28,325 nucleotides of DNA from an uncultured Saprospirales bacterium (GTDB lineage: Bacteria > Bacteroidota > Bacteroidia > Chitinophagales > JADIYW01): the NCBI GenBank assembly GCA_938008535.1, contig CALLKF010000208.1, positions 1 through 28,325 of the forward strand, given 5' to 3'. Position 1 is the first letter of the stretch, and each line of letters starts with the position of its first letter. A model generated the notes under the pieces. It worked only from the letters and a program-made list of their open reading frames with translations, did no database searches and was not told the origin of the DNA. Of this stretch, positions 1-9,239 are shown piece by piece. The translations under genes and the position numbers were made by a program.

Positions 1-265
1 ACTCTCGCCAAATCAATTCATTCAACCATGTTTGATTGTGATTTAATGCAAATTCTACACATTTACGAATGCTTATAGTACCAAATCGAAGAGCAATCCC
101 CAACTGTGTCGTTTTTTGTAGTGCAGGAAAATCTCTGTATTTATCGTATTCATCAATGATAGTAGCATCTAATTTTGGTGTTTCAAAATGAATGTCTGTT
201 TTAGTAAATCCAAGGTTTTCTAAAGAATGAATTTCGGAAAATTCTTGCTTAAAAAAATATTTCGA
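1..265 (-). pseudogene. phrB: Deoxyribodipyrimidine photolyase, 5'-truncated remnant (3' part runs off the window)
   Basis: Reading the minus strand from 265 to 1 gives 88 open codons that match the start of the FAD-binding domain of class I photolyases. Visible pieces are IIDEYDKYRDFPA, then LRFGTISIRK, then WLNELIWRE, in the order and spacing of the family. Photolyases repair UV-induced pyrimidine dimers with light. An in-frame TAA lies at 266-268, no ATG precedes the homologous stretch, and a divergent receptor gene begins at 308. The N-terminal antenna-binding half (roughly 170 residues) therefore has no room and is missing. The family match is what I see; loss of function is inferred. 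The 3' end is outside the window, so I cannot say whether the rest is intact. A chimeric assembly joint is the other explanation. Confidence 0.72.
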
Positions 266-307
266 TTAAAAACTCCAAAATATAATCTTATATTTCACGT
301 TTAATAT

Positions 308-2875
308 ATGATGCGAAAAATTTCCATATCAATCACTTTCTTATTTTTAATTTCTTTTGCATTTGCGCAAAACAGATTAGTGGTAAAAGGAAAAGTAACT
401 GATGCAAAAAACAATGGAATCGGCAATGTTTCTGTACTACAAGTTGGCACATCCAATGCAACAACAACTAACAAAAATGGTTTCTATAATTTAGATGTAG
501 AATATGATGATTCTTGTGTTATTGAGATTTCAGATATGGAATATGGTAAAAAATCATTTGTACTTTTTTCAACCAACAAAGCTACTATTTACAAAGATAT
601 TCAACTTGAAACCAACCAAAATATTTTAGATACAGTTGAAATTAAAGCCAATAAAGATAAAGTTGGTATGTCAACGATACAAGGAAAAGATGTTGAATAC
701 TTTCCAAACGTAACCAACGATGCTGGTGCTGTAGTAAAAACACTCGGTCAAGGTGTGCAATCCAACAATGAATTATCTGGACAATACAATGTTCGTGGTG
801 GAAACTACGATGAAAATTTAGTATATGTAAATGATTTCGAAATTTACAGACCATTTTTAATTTCATCAGGACAACAAGAAGGTTTGAGTTTTACGAATTT
901 AGATTTAACTGATAAATTGCAATTTTCTGGTGGTGGTTTTGAAGCAAAATACGGCGATAAAATGTCTTCTGTTTTAGATGTAAAATATAAAACACCAAAA
1001 GCGTTTCACGGCTCTGTGATGGCAAGTATCTTAGGTGTTCAGGCACATGTTGAAGGTATTGCAAAATCAAAAAAAGATACGATGAACGACGCAGCCAAGT
1101 TCACGTATTTAGTTGGCGTTCGTTATAAATCCAATGGTTATTTATTAGGTACATTAGACAGAGCTGGTGAATACAATCCAAACTTTTTTGATTTACAAGG
1201 TGATTTTCATATCAAACCCAATCCTAAACACGATATAGAATTTATGGTCAATCATTCTTTCAATGATTATAAGTTTGTTCCAACTACACAAGAAACGCGC
1301 GCAGGCACATTTGATAAATTGATTCGGTTTACAGTTGATTTTGATGGCAACGAAAAAGATAGATTTGAAAACACAATGGTTGGTATGGCATATAAATTTA
1401 TACCAAATAAAAAATTCAGTTTAAAATTTATGAGTGCATTTTGGAAAATGCGCGAAAGTGAAACATTCAACATCACTGGTTATTATTCGTTAGATGAAAT
1501 TGAAATAGATCCGTCAAGCGATAATTTTGGAAACGTAAAACAGAAATTAGGCATTGGTGTTTTTCAAGATTGGGCTCGAAATAAATTAGATGCAACTGTT
1601 GCCAATTTTGCATTTCATGGAAAATATAATATTCAGAAAAAAAACATAAAAAACGGTGATTCTTCTAAAGTAGATAAACATTTAATTGAGTTTGGTTCTA
1701 CGTTTCAATATGAAAATATAAATGATGAACTCAGTGAATGGCAACGTATAGATTCGGCTGGCTATTCTATTCCATATTCAGGCAGTTCTATTGAATTTCC
1801 GTATCGTTTAAAATCGAAAAATAATTTAGAATCGTTTCGTGTGCATGGTTATTTGCAAGATACCTGGAACATCATCAAAACTGATTCTTCTTACTTAACG
1901 CTGACACTTGGTGTGCGCTATAATTATTGGAATGTCAACAATCAGTTTTTGGTTTCGCCACGTATGCAATTATTGTATCATCCAAAACTAAAAAGCGATG
2001 TAACATTTCGTTTGGCTGGTGGAATGTATGTTCAACCAGCATTTTACAGAGAGTTGCGCAACTTTGATGGAAGCATTAATCGCAATGTAAAAGCACAAGA
2101 ATCTTACCAAGTAGTGATTGGTGCTGATTATAATTTCAAAATAAAAAAACGTCAATTTAAATTTACGGCTGAAGCATACTACAAGTATTTAAATCACATC
2201 AATCCATACGAAATTCAAGATGTGCGTATTCGTTATTTTGCTGATAACAATGCAACTGGTTATGCAACAGGAATTGATTTGCGTTTATTTGGTGAAATGA
2301 TAAAAGGTGCTGATTCATGGATAACATTATCATACTTGAACACGAAAGAAAATCTCAAAAATGATTTTTATTATACCTATTATGATAGCCTAGGAAATAG
2401 TTATGCAGCACCACAACTTTCTTCAAATCCAATAACTGATACTGCAACCAATTATCCAGGTTTTATTAGACGTCCAACTGATCAGGCAATTTTTGTAAGT
2501 TTATTTTTTCAAGATTATTTAGAGAAACATAAACGTTTTAAAGTACATTTAAATTTGGTGATAGGAACAGGTTTACCATTTGGACCACCTGATAGAAACC
2601 GTTATAAAGATGTTTTAAAAGTTCCACCATACCGACGTTTAGATATTGGATTTTCTGCGTTATTATTGAATGGTGAAACAAGAGGAAAAAAGAAACCGAA
2701 TAGTTTTGGTAGTAAGTTCGATAAAATTTGGGCAAGCTTTGAAGTATTCAACATTTTAGGAATCAAAAATACGCTTTCGTATCGATGGATAAAAGATACA
2801 CAGAACCAACAATGGGCAATTCCAAACTATTTAACAAACAGAAGATTTAATTTTAAGATGCATATTACTTGGTAA
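308..2875 (+). CDS. TonB-dependent outer membrane receptor with carboxypeptidase-D-like N-terminal domain
   Basis: This 855-residue protein has a signal peptide (about residues 1-20, cleavage near AFA|Q). A carboxypeptidase-regulatory-like beta-sandwich follows at about 25-105, with the typical GKVTDAKNNGIGNVSV start. A plug domain at about 120-230 carries GQYNVRGGNYDENLVYVN, and the rest is a long beta-barrel ending in an aromatic residue (...KMHITW), as expected for outer membrane insertion. The family takes up large substrates such as siderophores, vitamins or oligosaccharides, energised by TonB-ExbBD. No SusD-like partner lies next to it, so the substrate cannot be named. Two ATG codons lie in tandem at 308 and 311 and either could be used. 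A TATATTTC sequence about 20 bases upstream is a weak match to the -7 box. Confidence 0.9.
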   Translation: MMRKISISITFLFLISFAFAQNRLVVKGKVTDAKNNGIGNVSVLQVGTSNATTTNKNGFYNLDVEYDDSCVIEISDMEYGKKSFVLFSTNKATIYKDIQLETNQNILDTVEIKANKDKVGMSTIQGKDVEYFPNVTNDAGAVVKTLGQGVQSNNELSGQYNVRGGNYDENLVYVNDFEIYRPFLISSGQQEGLSFTNLDLTDKLQFSGGGFEAKYGDKMSSVLDVKYKTPKAFHGSVMASILGVQAHVEGIAKSKKDTMNDAAKFTYLVGVRYKSNGYLLGTLDRAGEYNPNFFDLQGDFHIKPNPKHDIEFMVNHSFNDYKFVPTTQETRAGTFDKLIRFTVDFDGNEKDRFENTMVGMAYKFIPNKKFSLKFMSAFWKMRESETFNITGYYSLDEIEIDPSSDNFGNVKQKLGIGVFQDWARNKLDATVANFAFHGKYNIQKKNIKNGDSSKVDKHLIEFGSTFQYENINDELSEWQRIDSAGYSIPYSGSSIEFPYRLKSKNNLESFRVHGYLQDTWNIIKTDSSYLTLTLGVRYNYWNVNNQFLVSPRMQLLYHPKLKSDVTFRLAGGMYVQPAFYRELRNFDGSINRNVKAQESYQVVIGADYNFKIKKRQFKFTAEAYYKYLNHINPYEIQDVRIRYFADNNATGYATGIDLRLFGEMIKGADSWITLSYLNTKENLKNDFYYTYYDSLGNSYAAPQLSSNPITDTATNYPGFIRRPTDQAIFVSLFFQDYLEKHKRFKVHLNLVIGTGLPFGPPDRNRYKDVLKVPPYRRLDIGFSALLLNGETRGKKKPNSFGSKFDKIWASFEVFNILGIKNTLSYRWIKDTQNQQWAIPNYLTNRRFNFKMHITW

Positions 2876-2911
2876 TTAGATGAAAAAATTGCCCGAGTAA
2901 TAAACTAAATT

Positions 2912-3241
2912 TTAAGCTTCAAAAATCAAATATAAACCATACATAACCAATATAATTCCAATAGTGGTTAAACCGTAAAGAAAAAAACCTACTAAACTTG
3001 GAAACAAGTTTAACATAGTAAATACGCAACTTAAAAAACACAAAAACGAACCAATTGCAGTAATAATAAAACCATTATTTTGTCTTCGATCTGCATATTT
3101 TTTTTTATACGCTTTTATGGTTTCTTCTATTAATGAAGCTTCATAATTTTTCTCAGACAATTCTTTTGCAATATCAGCTTCAGTGCAATTATTAAACTTC
3201 CAATGTTTAAAATGCAGTTCTAATGAATTGTTTTGACTCAT
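2912..3241 (-). CDS. Small membrane protein of unknown function
   Basis: This is an unrecognised protein of 109 residues. I place the start at the ATG at 3241 (MSQNNSLELHF), because the upstream ATG at 3298 adds a poorly structured, Leu/Phe/Lys-rich stretch. Residues about 1-55 are charged and helical (TEADIAKELSEKNYEASLIEETIKAYK), resembling a short helix-turn-helix-like bundle. Two hydrophobic segments follow (about 59-78 and 83-105), so a cytosolic head with a helical hairpin in the membrane is likely. It lies downstream of the gyrA-TPR operon but behind that operon's terminator at 3306-3341, so it is probably transcribed on its own. Its 3' end converges with the receptor gene with a 36-base gap. 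No function can be assigned. Confidence 0.6.
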   Translation of the reverse strand: MSQNNSLELHFKHWKFNNCTEADIAKELSEKNYEASLIEETIKAYKKKYADRRQNNGFIITAIGSFLCFLSCVFTMLNLFPSLVGFFLYGLTTIGIILVMYGLYLIFEA

Positions 3242-3305
3242 GACATTGTATTTTGTTAACATGAAATTAAAAAATAATTTACATTTAAGCAATAGCAATA
3301 TTTAA

Positions 3306-3341
3306 CAAAAAAAAATGTCGACCAGATGGTCGACATTTTTT
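3306..3341 (-). terminator. Intrinsic terminator of the gyrA-TPR operon
   Basis: A perfect 9-bp stem (ATGTCGACC at 3315-3323 pairing with GGTCGACAT at 3328-3336) has a 4-base AGAT loop. It is flanked by an A-run on the left and a T-run on the right, so it can end transcription in both directions. It sits 20 bases past the stop of the TPR gene; read on the minus strand the stem is followed by nine T. Confidence 0.88.
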
Positions 3342-3361
3342 CTATTTTCTATAAATTAATA

Positions 3362-4516
3362 TTATTCGGCTAAAGCTTTTGCTTTTTCCAACATATTCAT
3401 AGAAGCATATACTTTTTTCAAGTTTTGCTTGTAATCTGCGTTTTTAGGATCAATAGCATATGCTTTTTCTAAGTAAGGCAATGCTTTTGTAAAAACTGCA
3501 TCACGTTCTGCTTTTTTAGCTGTGAATTTTTTTCCATCTCTATCATCTTTCTCATCAATTGCATTCATTTGTTTGTTTAATTCAACACCTTGATTGAAAA
3601 ACATAACGCCAATATTAAAAGCTGCATCGCCATAATCTGGATTGATTGCTAATGCTTTGTCGTATGCATCTTTTGCTTTATCATACGATTTTGCTTTATC
3701 ATACAATACACCTAAATTAAACCATAGAGAAGCATTGCTCGGTTCAGAAATTACTGCTTTCTCAAATTTTGCAACAGATTCTTGAACATCACCACCATCT
3801 AAGGTTTGGTTTAATTCAACAATTTGTAAGCTTTTACTATTTGGAAATTTTGCTAATCCTTTTTTAAGAATATCGTTTAAACTAGTTTTATTATTTGCTT
3901 TATCATAGATATCTGCTAACATTTCATACACGCTTGCGTTGTTATAATTCATAGCAACTAATTTTTCCAACATTGGTGTTATTTCTGCAATTTTATTTGC
4001 ATTAATTCCAGCCATAGCTGATGCATAAATTCCATTCGTATCAATTGAAGAAACTAAACCTTTAGAGAATAATAATTCATTGGCAGCTCGAGACGATTCA
4101 AAATGTTTGTATGCATCTTCGTATTTTTTATTATTGAATCTTTCCAAACCTTCATTAAATAAATAAGATGCAATCATATTTAATGGTGTACCAAAATCTT
4201 TTTGTTTTTTTACATTGGTTTCTAATTCAAATGCTTTTACGTAAGCATCTTTTGCATCAAATAAACATGTTGGGTTGGATGCATAAAAAATGCGTGTTTC
4301 ATAAATTCCTTTGTTTGCATCACCTTTTAAAACCCAAGCTTTTGCTTTTTTCTGGTTTTCTGGATCTTGAAGTACTAATTCAATTTCTTTCTTAGCTTCT
4401 AGAAATTTATTTTCGCTGATATAACTTTCAACGTTAAAAATTTTTCCTTTTTGAGCAAAAGTTGGTGTAACAAAAAATGCATTTGCTACTAAAAAACTCA
4501 ACAATAATTTTTTCAT
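3362..4516 (-). CDS. Exported tetratricopeptide-repeat protein
   Basis: The protein has 384 residues with a signal peptide (MKKLLLSFLVANAFFVTPTFA|Q, cleavage near 21). The rest is helical with TPR-like repeats. The clearest lies at about 262-295 (LWFNLGVLYDKAKSYDKAKDAYDKAL in sense), followed by a partner helix pair at 296-310 and another repeat near 345-378. Earlier repeats at about 115-145 and 190-225 are degenerate. TPR arrays bind other proteins; the partner here is unknown. The gene follows gyrA by 12 bases on the same strand, and I recall this neighbour as common in Bacteroidota, so co-transcription is likely. Residence in the periplasm is inferred from the signal peptide and the lack of a membrane anchor. 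Confidence 0.87.
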   Translation of the reverse strand: MKKLLLSFLVANAFFVTPTFAQKGKIFNVESYISENKFLEAKKEIELVLQDPENQKKAKAWVLKGDANKGIYETRIFYASNPTCLFDAKDAYVKAFELETNVKKQKDFGTPLNMIASYLFNEGLERFNNKKYEDAYKHFESSRAANELLFSKGLVSSIDTNGIYASAMAGINANKIAEITPMLEKLVAMNYNNASVYEMLADIYDKANNKTSLNDILKKGLAKFPNSKSLQIVELNQTLDGGDVQESVAKFEKAVISEPSNASLWFNLGVLYDKAKSYDKAKDAYDKALAINPDYGDAAFNIGVMFFNQGVELNKQMNAIDEKDDRDGKKFTAKKAERDAVFTKALPYLEKAYAIDPKNADYKQNLKKVYASMNMLEKAKALAE

Positions 4517-4528
4517 TCTTTTTTTATT

Positions 4529-7114
4529 TTATTGTTCTTCAATATTGTTATTTTCTGTCGAATTATCTTCTGATTTATTTTCTTCTGTTAAATTTTCGGC
4601 ACTTATTTCATCAGTCGTTTCTACACTTTCATTTTCACTTACTTCATCTTCTTCATGTTCTATTTTAGAAACTGCTGCAATGGCATCGTCACCTTTTAAT
4701 TTAATCAAACTCACACCTTGTGTATTTCGACCCATTGTTCGTAAGGTATTTAATCCAATCCTGATGGTCAAACCTGATTTATTAATGATCATTAAATCGT
4801 TTGCATCTGAAACAGATTGTATTGCAATCATATTACCTGTTTTTTCGGTAACATTCAATGAAATAACACCTTTTCCACCACGGGAAGTTATTCTGTAATC
4901 TTCCAAAGCCGAACGTTTTCCGTAACCGTTTTCAGAAACTACCATTATATCTTCTTGTAATTCCGTGGTTGTATCTGCACAAACCATGCCAATTAATTCA
5001 TCTTCATCACGAAGATTGATACCACGAACACCAGAACCAGTTCTGCCAATGGCACGAACACCTTTTTCGTTGAAACGAGTAGCGTATCCTTTTTTAGAAC
5101 CCAAAATAATTTCGCATTGTCCGTTAGTTAAAGCTGCTGTAATTAATTCGTCGCCTTCACGAACGGTAATTGCATTCACACCATTTGAACGTGGTCTAGA
5201 ATATTCACGCATGGATGTTTTTTTCACTGTACCTTTTCTAGTTGCCATTATAATGTTGTGTGTATCTAAAAACTCTTCGTCTTTTAGATTTTTTACATTA
5301 ATAAACGCTTTAATTTTATCGTCTTGTGGAATATTGATAATATTTTGAATAGGACGACCTTTTGACGTTTTGTTACCTTCAGGAATTTCATACACTTTCA
5401 ACCAAAAACATTTTCCTTGCTCAGTAAACAACAATAAATAATTATGTGTTGAAGCCACAAAGATATGTTCGATGAAATCTGCATCGCGCGTTTTGCCACC
5501 TTGCGAACCTTTGCCACCACGGTTTTGTTTTTTGTATTCGTCTAAAGAAGTACGTTTTACATAACCTAAATGCGAAATAGTAACCACCATTTCTTCTTCT
5601 GGAATCATATCTTCAAAAGAAATATCATCACCATAATAAACGATTTCAGAACGACGTTCATCACCATATTTTTTACGGATTTCAGCTAACTCACCTTTGA
5701 TGATATCGAAGCGTAACTGTTCGTTTGCTAAAATTTCTTTTAATCGAGCAATCAAATCTGAGATTTCTTTATGTTCTGCACGAATCTTATCAATTTCAAG
5801 ACCTGTTAAACGTTGTAACGTCAATGCCAATACTGCTTTAGCCTGGATTTCAGTCATACCAAAATTCGAGATCAAACCTTCTTTTGCTTCTTCGGGATTT
5901 TTTGAATTTCTGATTAATTTTATGACTTCATCTAAATGATCTAAAGCAATAATGTAACCTTCTAAAATATGCAAACGCTCTTCTGCTTTACGCAATTCAA
6001 ACTGCGTTCTGCGTGTTACGACTTCTAATCTAAACTCAACAAAATATTTTATTAATTCTTTTAAATTTAAAACTTTTGGACGACCATTAACCAAAGCAAT
6101 ATTATTGATACCATAACTAGTTTGTAATGGTGTGTGTTGATATAAATTATTCAACACAACATTAGGAATGGCATCACGTTTCAAATCAAACACAACACGT
6201 AAACCATCTCTGTCTGATTCATCACGAATCTCTGCAATTCCGTCTAATTTTTTTTCATTCACCAAATCAGATGCACGTGTAATAATCATTTTCGGTTGAA
6301 TCTGATATGGCACTTCGCTGATAATAATTTGTGTTCTGCCTTCTTTGTTTTCTTCAATTCTTGCACGACCACGCACACGTACTTTTCCACGACCAGTTCT
6401 GAAACCATCTTTCACACCTTCGTAACCGTAAATGATTCCACCAGTAGGAAAATCAGGTGCTTTCACGAATTCCATCAATTCATCTATAGTAATTTCGTTA
6501 TTATCGATGTATGCATAGATACCATCAATAACTTCTGTTAAATTGTGTGGTAAAATATTAGTAGCCATACCAACTGCAATTCCAGATGCACCATTAATCA
6601 ACAACTGAGGAATTTGCGTTGGCATCACAGTTGGTTCTTCCAAAGAGTCATCGAAGTTCAATTGAAAATCAACTGTTTCTTTATCCAAATCTTCCAACAT
6701 TTCTTCAGCGATTTTTTTCATACGAACTTCCGTATAACGCATAGCTGCAGGTGGATCGCCATCAATAGAACCAAAGTTACCTTGTCCATCAATTAGTGTA
6801 TATCGCAAACTCCAAGGTTGTGCCATACGCACCATCGTGTCATATACAGAACTATCACCGTGTGGATGATATTTACCTAATACTTCACCTACAACACGCG
6901 CTGATTTTTTGTATGGACGATTAGAGTACATACCTAACTCATTCATACCGAACAAAACACGTCTGTGAACTGGTTTTAAACCATCACGAACATCAGGTAA
7001 AGCACGCGAAACGATCACCGACATCGAATAATCGATGTAGGCTGATTTCATTTCATCTTCTATGTTAATAGGTACTACTTTAGATACCTTCTTGTCTTCA
7101 AATTCGTCTGCCAT
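4529..7114 (-). CDS. gyrA: DNA gyrase subunit A
   Basis: GyrA is the DNA-breaking and rejoining subunit of gyrase, which introduces negative supercoils with GyrB and ATP. The 861-residue product starts MADEFEDKK and carries the winged-helix/catalytic region with active-site Tyr127 in AAMRYTEVRM. The quinolone-determining segment HPHGDSSVYD has Ser88 and Asp92 (E. coli Ser83 and Asp87), the drug-sensitive state. The GyrA-box in the C-terminal beta-pinwheel reads QNRGGKG, against the canonical QRRGGRG, which favours GyrA over ParC. The last 45 or so residues form a very acidic Glu/Asn/Ser tail, as in other gyrases with a regulatory tail. It is first in an operon with the TPR gene. A TATTTTTG box at 7148-7155 is a plausible promoter element. 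Confidence 0.97.
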   Translation of the reverse strand: MADEFEDKKVSKVVPINIEDEMKSAYIDYSMSVIVSRALPDVRDGLKPVHRRVLFGMNELGMYSNRPYKKSARVVGEVLGKYHPHGDSSVYDTMVRMAQPWSLRYTLIDGQGNFGSIDGDPPAAMRYTEVRMKKIAEEMLEDLDKETVDFQLNFDDSLEEPTVMPTQIPQLLINGASGIAVGMATNILPHNLTEVIDGIYAYIDNNEITIDELMEFVKAPDFPTGGIIYGYEGVKDGFRTGRGKVRVRGRARIEENKEGRTQIIISEVPYQIQPKMIITRASDLVNEKKLDGIAEIRDESDRDGLRVVFDLKRDAIPNVVLNNLYQHTPLQTSYGINNIALVNGRPKVLNLKELIKYFVEFRLEVVTRRTQFELRKAEERLHILEGYIIALDHLDEVIKLIRNSKNPEEAKEGLISNFGMTEIQAKAVLALTLQRLTGLEIDKIRAEHKEISDLIARLKEILANEQLRFDIIKGELAEIRKKYGDERRSEIVYYGDDISFEDMIPEEEMVVTISHLGYVKRTSLDEYKKQNRGGKGSQGGKTRDADFIEHIFVASTHNYLLLFTEQGKCFWLKVYEIPEGNKTSKGRPIQNIINIPQDDKIKAFINVKNLKDEEFLDTHNIIMATRKGTVKKTSMREYSRPRSNGVNAITVREGDELITAALTNGQCEIILGSKKGYATRFNEKGVRAIGRTGSGVRGINLRDEDELIGMVCADTTTELQEDIMVVSENGYGKRSALEDYRITSRGGKGVISLNVTEKTGNMIAIQSVSDANDLMIINKSGLTIRIGLNTLRTMGRNTQGVSLIKLKGDDAIAAVSKIEHEEDEVSENESVETTDEISAENLTEENKSEDNSTENNNIEEQ

Positions 7115-7147
7115 TTATGTATAATTTACGTTTAATTTTTAGTGTTG

Positions 7148-7155
7148 CAAAAATA
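7148..7155 (-). promoter_or_regulatory. Candidate -7 box of the gyrA promoter
   Basis: The minus strand reads TATTTTTG here, an exact match to the Bacteroidota -7 consensus TAnnTTTG, 33 bases before the gyrA start codon. I do not see a clean TTTG element 19 bases further upstream, so the call rests on the -7 box and its spacing alone. Confidence 0.42.
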
Positions 7156-7354
7156 CGAATTTACAGTCGTAAAAACGTGTGAAAAAACGCTAAAATATCC
7201 ACAATTTGGTGGTAAAAAGTGCGAGTTGCACACAAATAAAAATATAGAAATTGAGTATTGCAAAACAACCTGTTTTTTAACATTAAAATGACAAACAAGA
7301 TTGGATTTTATCAAATTAAATAAAAAATTGTAATTTCATTTTTCAGTATTATTT

Positions 7355-8332
7355 ATGTTTTCAAAAACCGGCCAACTTATTGAATGTGTTCCGAATTTTT
7401 CAGAAGGAAAAAACAAAGCAATTATTGATGCCATTGCTGCATCCATAGAAAATATTGATGGTGTAAAATTAATGAATATTGATATTGGATTTGATGCTAA
7501 CAGAACGGTTTATACTTTTGCTGGAAAACCGCAAGCTGTTTTGGAAGCTGCATTTAAAGCAATAAAAAAAGCAAACGAATTAATTGACATGCGACTACAC
7601 AAAGGCGAACATCCACGCATGGGTGCTTGCGATGTTTGTCCGCTGATTCCGATACAACATATTTCCATGAATGAAGTCGTTGGCTTATCTGCTCAATTAG
7701 CAAAACGAGTTGGTGAACTAGGTATTCCTGTTTTTTTGTATGAATATTCAGCAGCCAATTTAACACGAAAAAACTTAGCTTATTTGCGCAAAGGTGAATA
7801 CGAAGCAATTGAAGAAAAAATGAATTTACCAGCATGGAAACCTGATTTTGGTGAACAAAGATTTAACCCAACATTTGGAATGATGGCAATTGGTGCACGA
7901 GATTTTCTGATTGCATATAATATCAATCTTACCACAAAAGATGAAAGCATTGCCAAACAAATTGCCAAACAAATACGTATTCTTAGAGAAAAAAATGATG
8001 GTAGTTATGAAAGCAATTTAGTACAACATGTAAAAGCGATTGGCTGGTTTATGCAAGAATTTGATTGCGCACAAGTGTCGATGAATATTACCGACATTGA
8101 GAAAAGTCCAATTATTGAAGTGTTTAGTTTGGTAAAGAAAATGGCAAAACAATTAAGCGAAAGCACCAATGGTAGCGAGTTAATTGGCTTAATTCCATTA
8201 AAAGCATTTCATACTAAAAATGATTTTTTTGACAAATATGATTTGGATAAAAAGATTGAATATTTAGGTTTGAATGCAGTGAAACCATTTAGCAAAGAAG
8301 AGAATATTATTGAGTATAAATTAGGCATCTAA
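7355..8332 (+). CDS. ftcD: Glutamate formimidoyltransferase
   Basis: The enzyme moves the formimino group of N-formimino-L-glutamate, a product of histidine breakdown, to tetrahydrofolate in the cytoplasm. The family start IECVPNFSEGK is at residues 9-19, and the active-site segment HKGEHPRMGACDVCPLIP is at about 82-99, with the conserved His in it. The two formiminotransferase subdomains fill all 325 residues. No cyclodeaminase domain is fused, unlike the bifunctional animal enzyme, so 5-formimino-THF must be deaminated by a separate protein not seen here. The next gene, a permease, starts one base after the stop, so the two are very probably co-transcribed. Other hut genes lie near the far end of the window (25352-28325). 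Confidence 0.93.
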   Translation: MFSKTGQLIECVPNFSEGKNKAIIDAIAASIENIDGVKLMNIDIGFDANRTVYTFAGKPQAVLEAAFKAIKKANELIDMRLHKGEHPRMGACDVCPLIPIQHISMNEVVGLSAQLAKRVGELGIPVFLYEYSAANLTRKNLAYLRKGEYEAIEEKMNLPAWKPDFGEQRFNPTFGMMAIGARDFLIAYNINLTTKDESIAKQIAKQIRILREKNDGSYESNLVQHVKAIGWFMQEFDCAQVSMNITDIEKSPIIEVFSLVKKMAKQLSESTNGSELIGLIPLKAFHTKNDFFDKYDLDKKIEYLGLNAVKPFSKEENIIEYKLGI

Positions 8333-8333
8333 A

Positions 8334-9239
8334 ATGAATCTACTGCAACTACCATCTATTTTACTATTACTTTTTATACTTGGAATTATTGTACAGTTCT
8401 TTTCATTTATTCCTAAAAATTTATTTCGTTACATCAACAAATTTATTTTGTTTGTGCCGTTGCCAGCTATCGTGCTTTCTAAAATTCCATTTTTAGAAAT
8501 TAACCACGAAGTGCTGTTCCCAATTGCTTCGGCTTGGATCATATTTTTTGTATCGGCGATTTATGCTTATATAATTTGCAAGATCTTCAACTACGATAAA
8601 AAGACAATGGCATGTATCATTTTGTGTTGTGGTTTAGGCAATACATCATTTGTTGGTTATCCGTTTTTGCAGCATTTTTATGGAGAAGCAAGCTTACGCT
8701 ACGCTATCTTTGTTGACCAACCAGGTAGCTTTTTAATCTTGTCGACGCTTGGTGTTTTTGTGGCTGCATATTTTAGCACTGGTAGTTTTGATGTGAAAAA
8801 AATTACACTAAAACTAATACAGTTTCCACCATTTATCGTGTTTATCATTAGCTTGTTTATTCCTAAAAATTACATCGAAGGAAACTTATTGATTACACTC
8901 GAAACCATAGGAAAAACAATGGTTCCGCTGGCATTGCTTTCACTTGGTTTGCAATTTAAATTAGACATTAAAGAAATAGAATGGACAAAGTTTTTTGCAG
9001 GAATTTTTTATAAATTAGTGTTGGCGCCGTTCATCATTTACGTGTTGTTTTATTTCATCTTACATAAGCAAAGCGAACTGTATATGATATCAATTCTAGA
9101 ATGCGCCATGCCACCAATGATTACCTCATCTATCTTAGCCATTGAATATAATTTAGATGCAAAACTCGCAAACACCTTTCCTACTTTAGGTATTTTATTT
9201 TCGATTATTACGTTGATGATTTGGAAAATGATTTTATAA
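8334..9239 (+). CDS. AEC-family (auxin efflux carrier-like) permease
   Basis: The 301-residue integral membrane protein has about ten hydrophobic helices. The family signature near the middle reads CCGLGNTSFVGYPFL at about 98-112, just before a charged loop. AEC/BART transporters move small organic anions such as malate or other carboxylates. It begins one base after the ftcD stop, so it should share that promoter. This suggests, without proving, that its cargo is linked to histidine or glutamate metabolism. Its stop codon overlaps the tail of the opposing NUDIX gene within the six bases TTATAA (9234-9239). Confidence 0.85.
   Translation: MNLLQLPSILLLLFILGIIVQFFSFIPKNLFRYINKFILFVPLPAIVLSKIPFLEINHEVLFPIASAWIIFFVSAIYAYIICKIFNYDKKTMACIILCCGLGNTSFVGYPFLQHFYGEASLRYAIFVDQPGSFLILSTLGVFVAAYFSTGSFDVKKITLKLIQFPPFIVFIISLFIPKNYIEGNLLITLETIGKTMVPLALLSLGLQFKLDIKEIEWTKFFAGIFYKLVLAPFIIYVLFYFILHKQSELYMISILECAMPPMITSSILAIEYNLDAKLANTFPTLGILFSIITLMIWKMIL

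Noticed and set aside
4545..5348. Open frames on the + strand opposite gyrA
   Set aside because: They are antisense shadows of a highly conserved gene and carry no recognisable motif.
4529..7114. ParC (topoisomerase IV) instead of GyrA
   Set aside because: The GyrA-box QNRGGKG and a full-length six-bladed C-terminal domain favour gyrase.
7132..7314. 60-codon minus-strand frame upstream of gyrA
   Set aside because: It fills the gyrA/ftcD promoter region, has low-complexity content and covers the likely gyrA -7 box.
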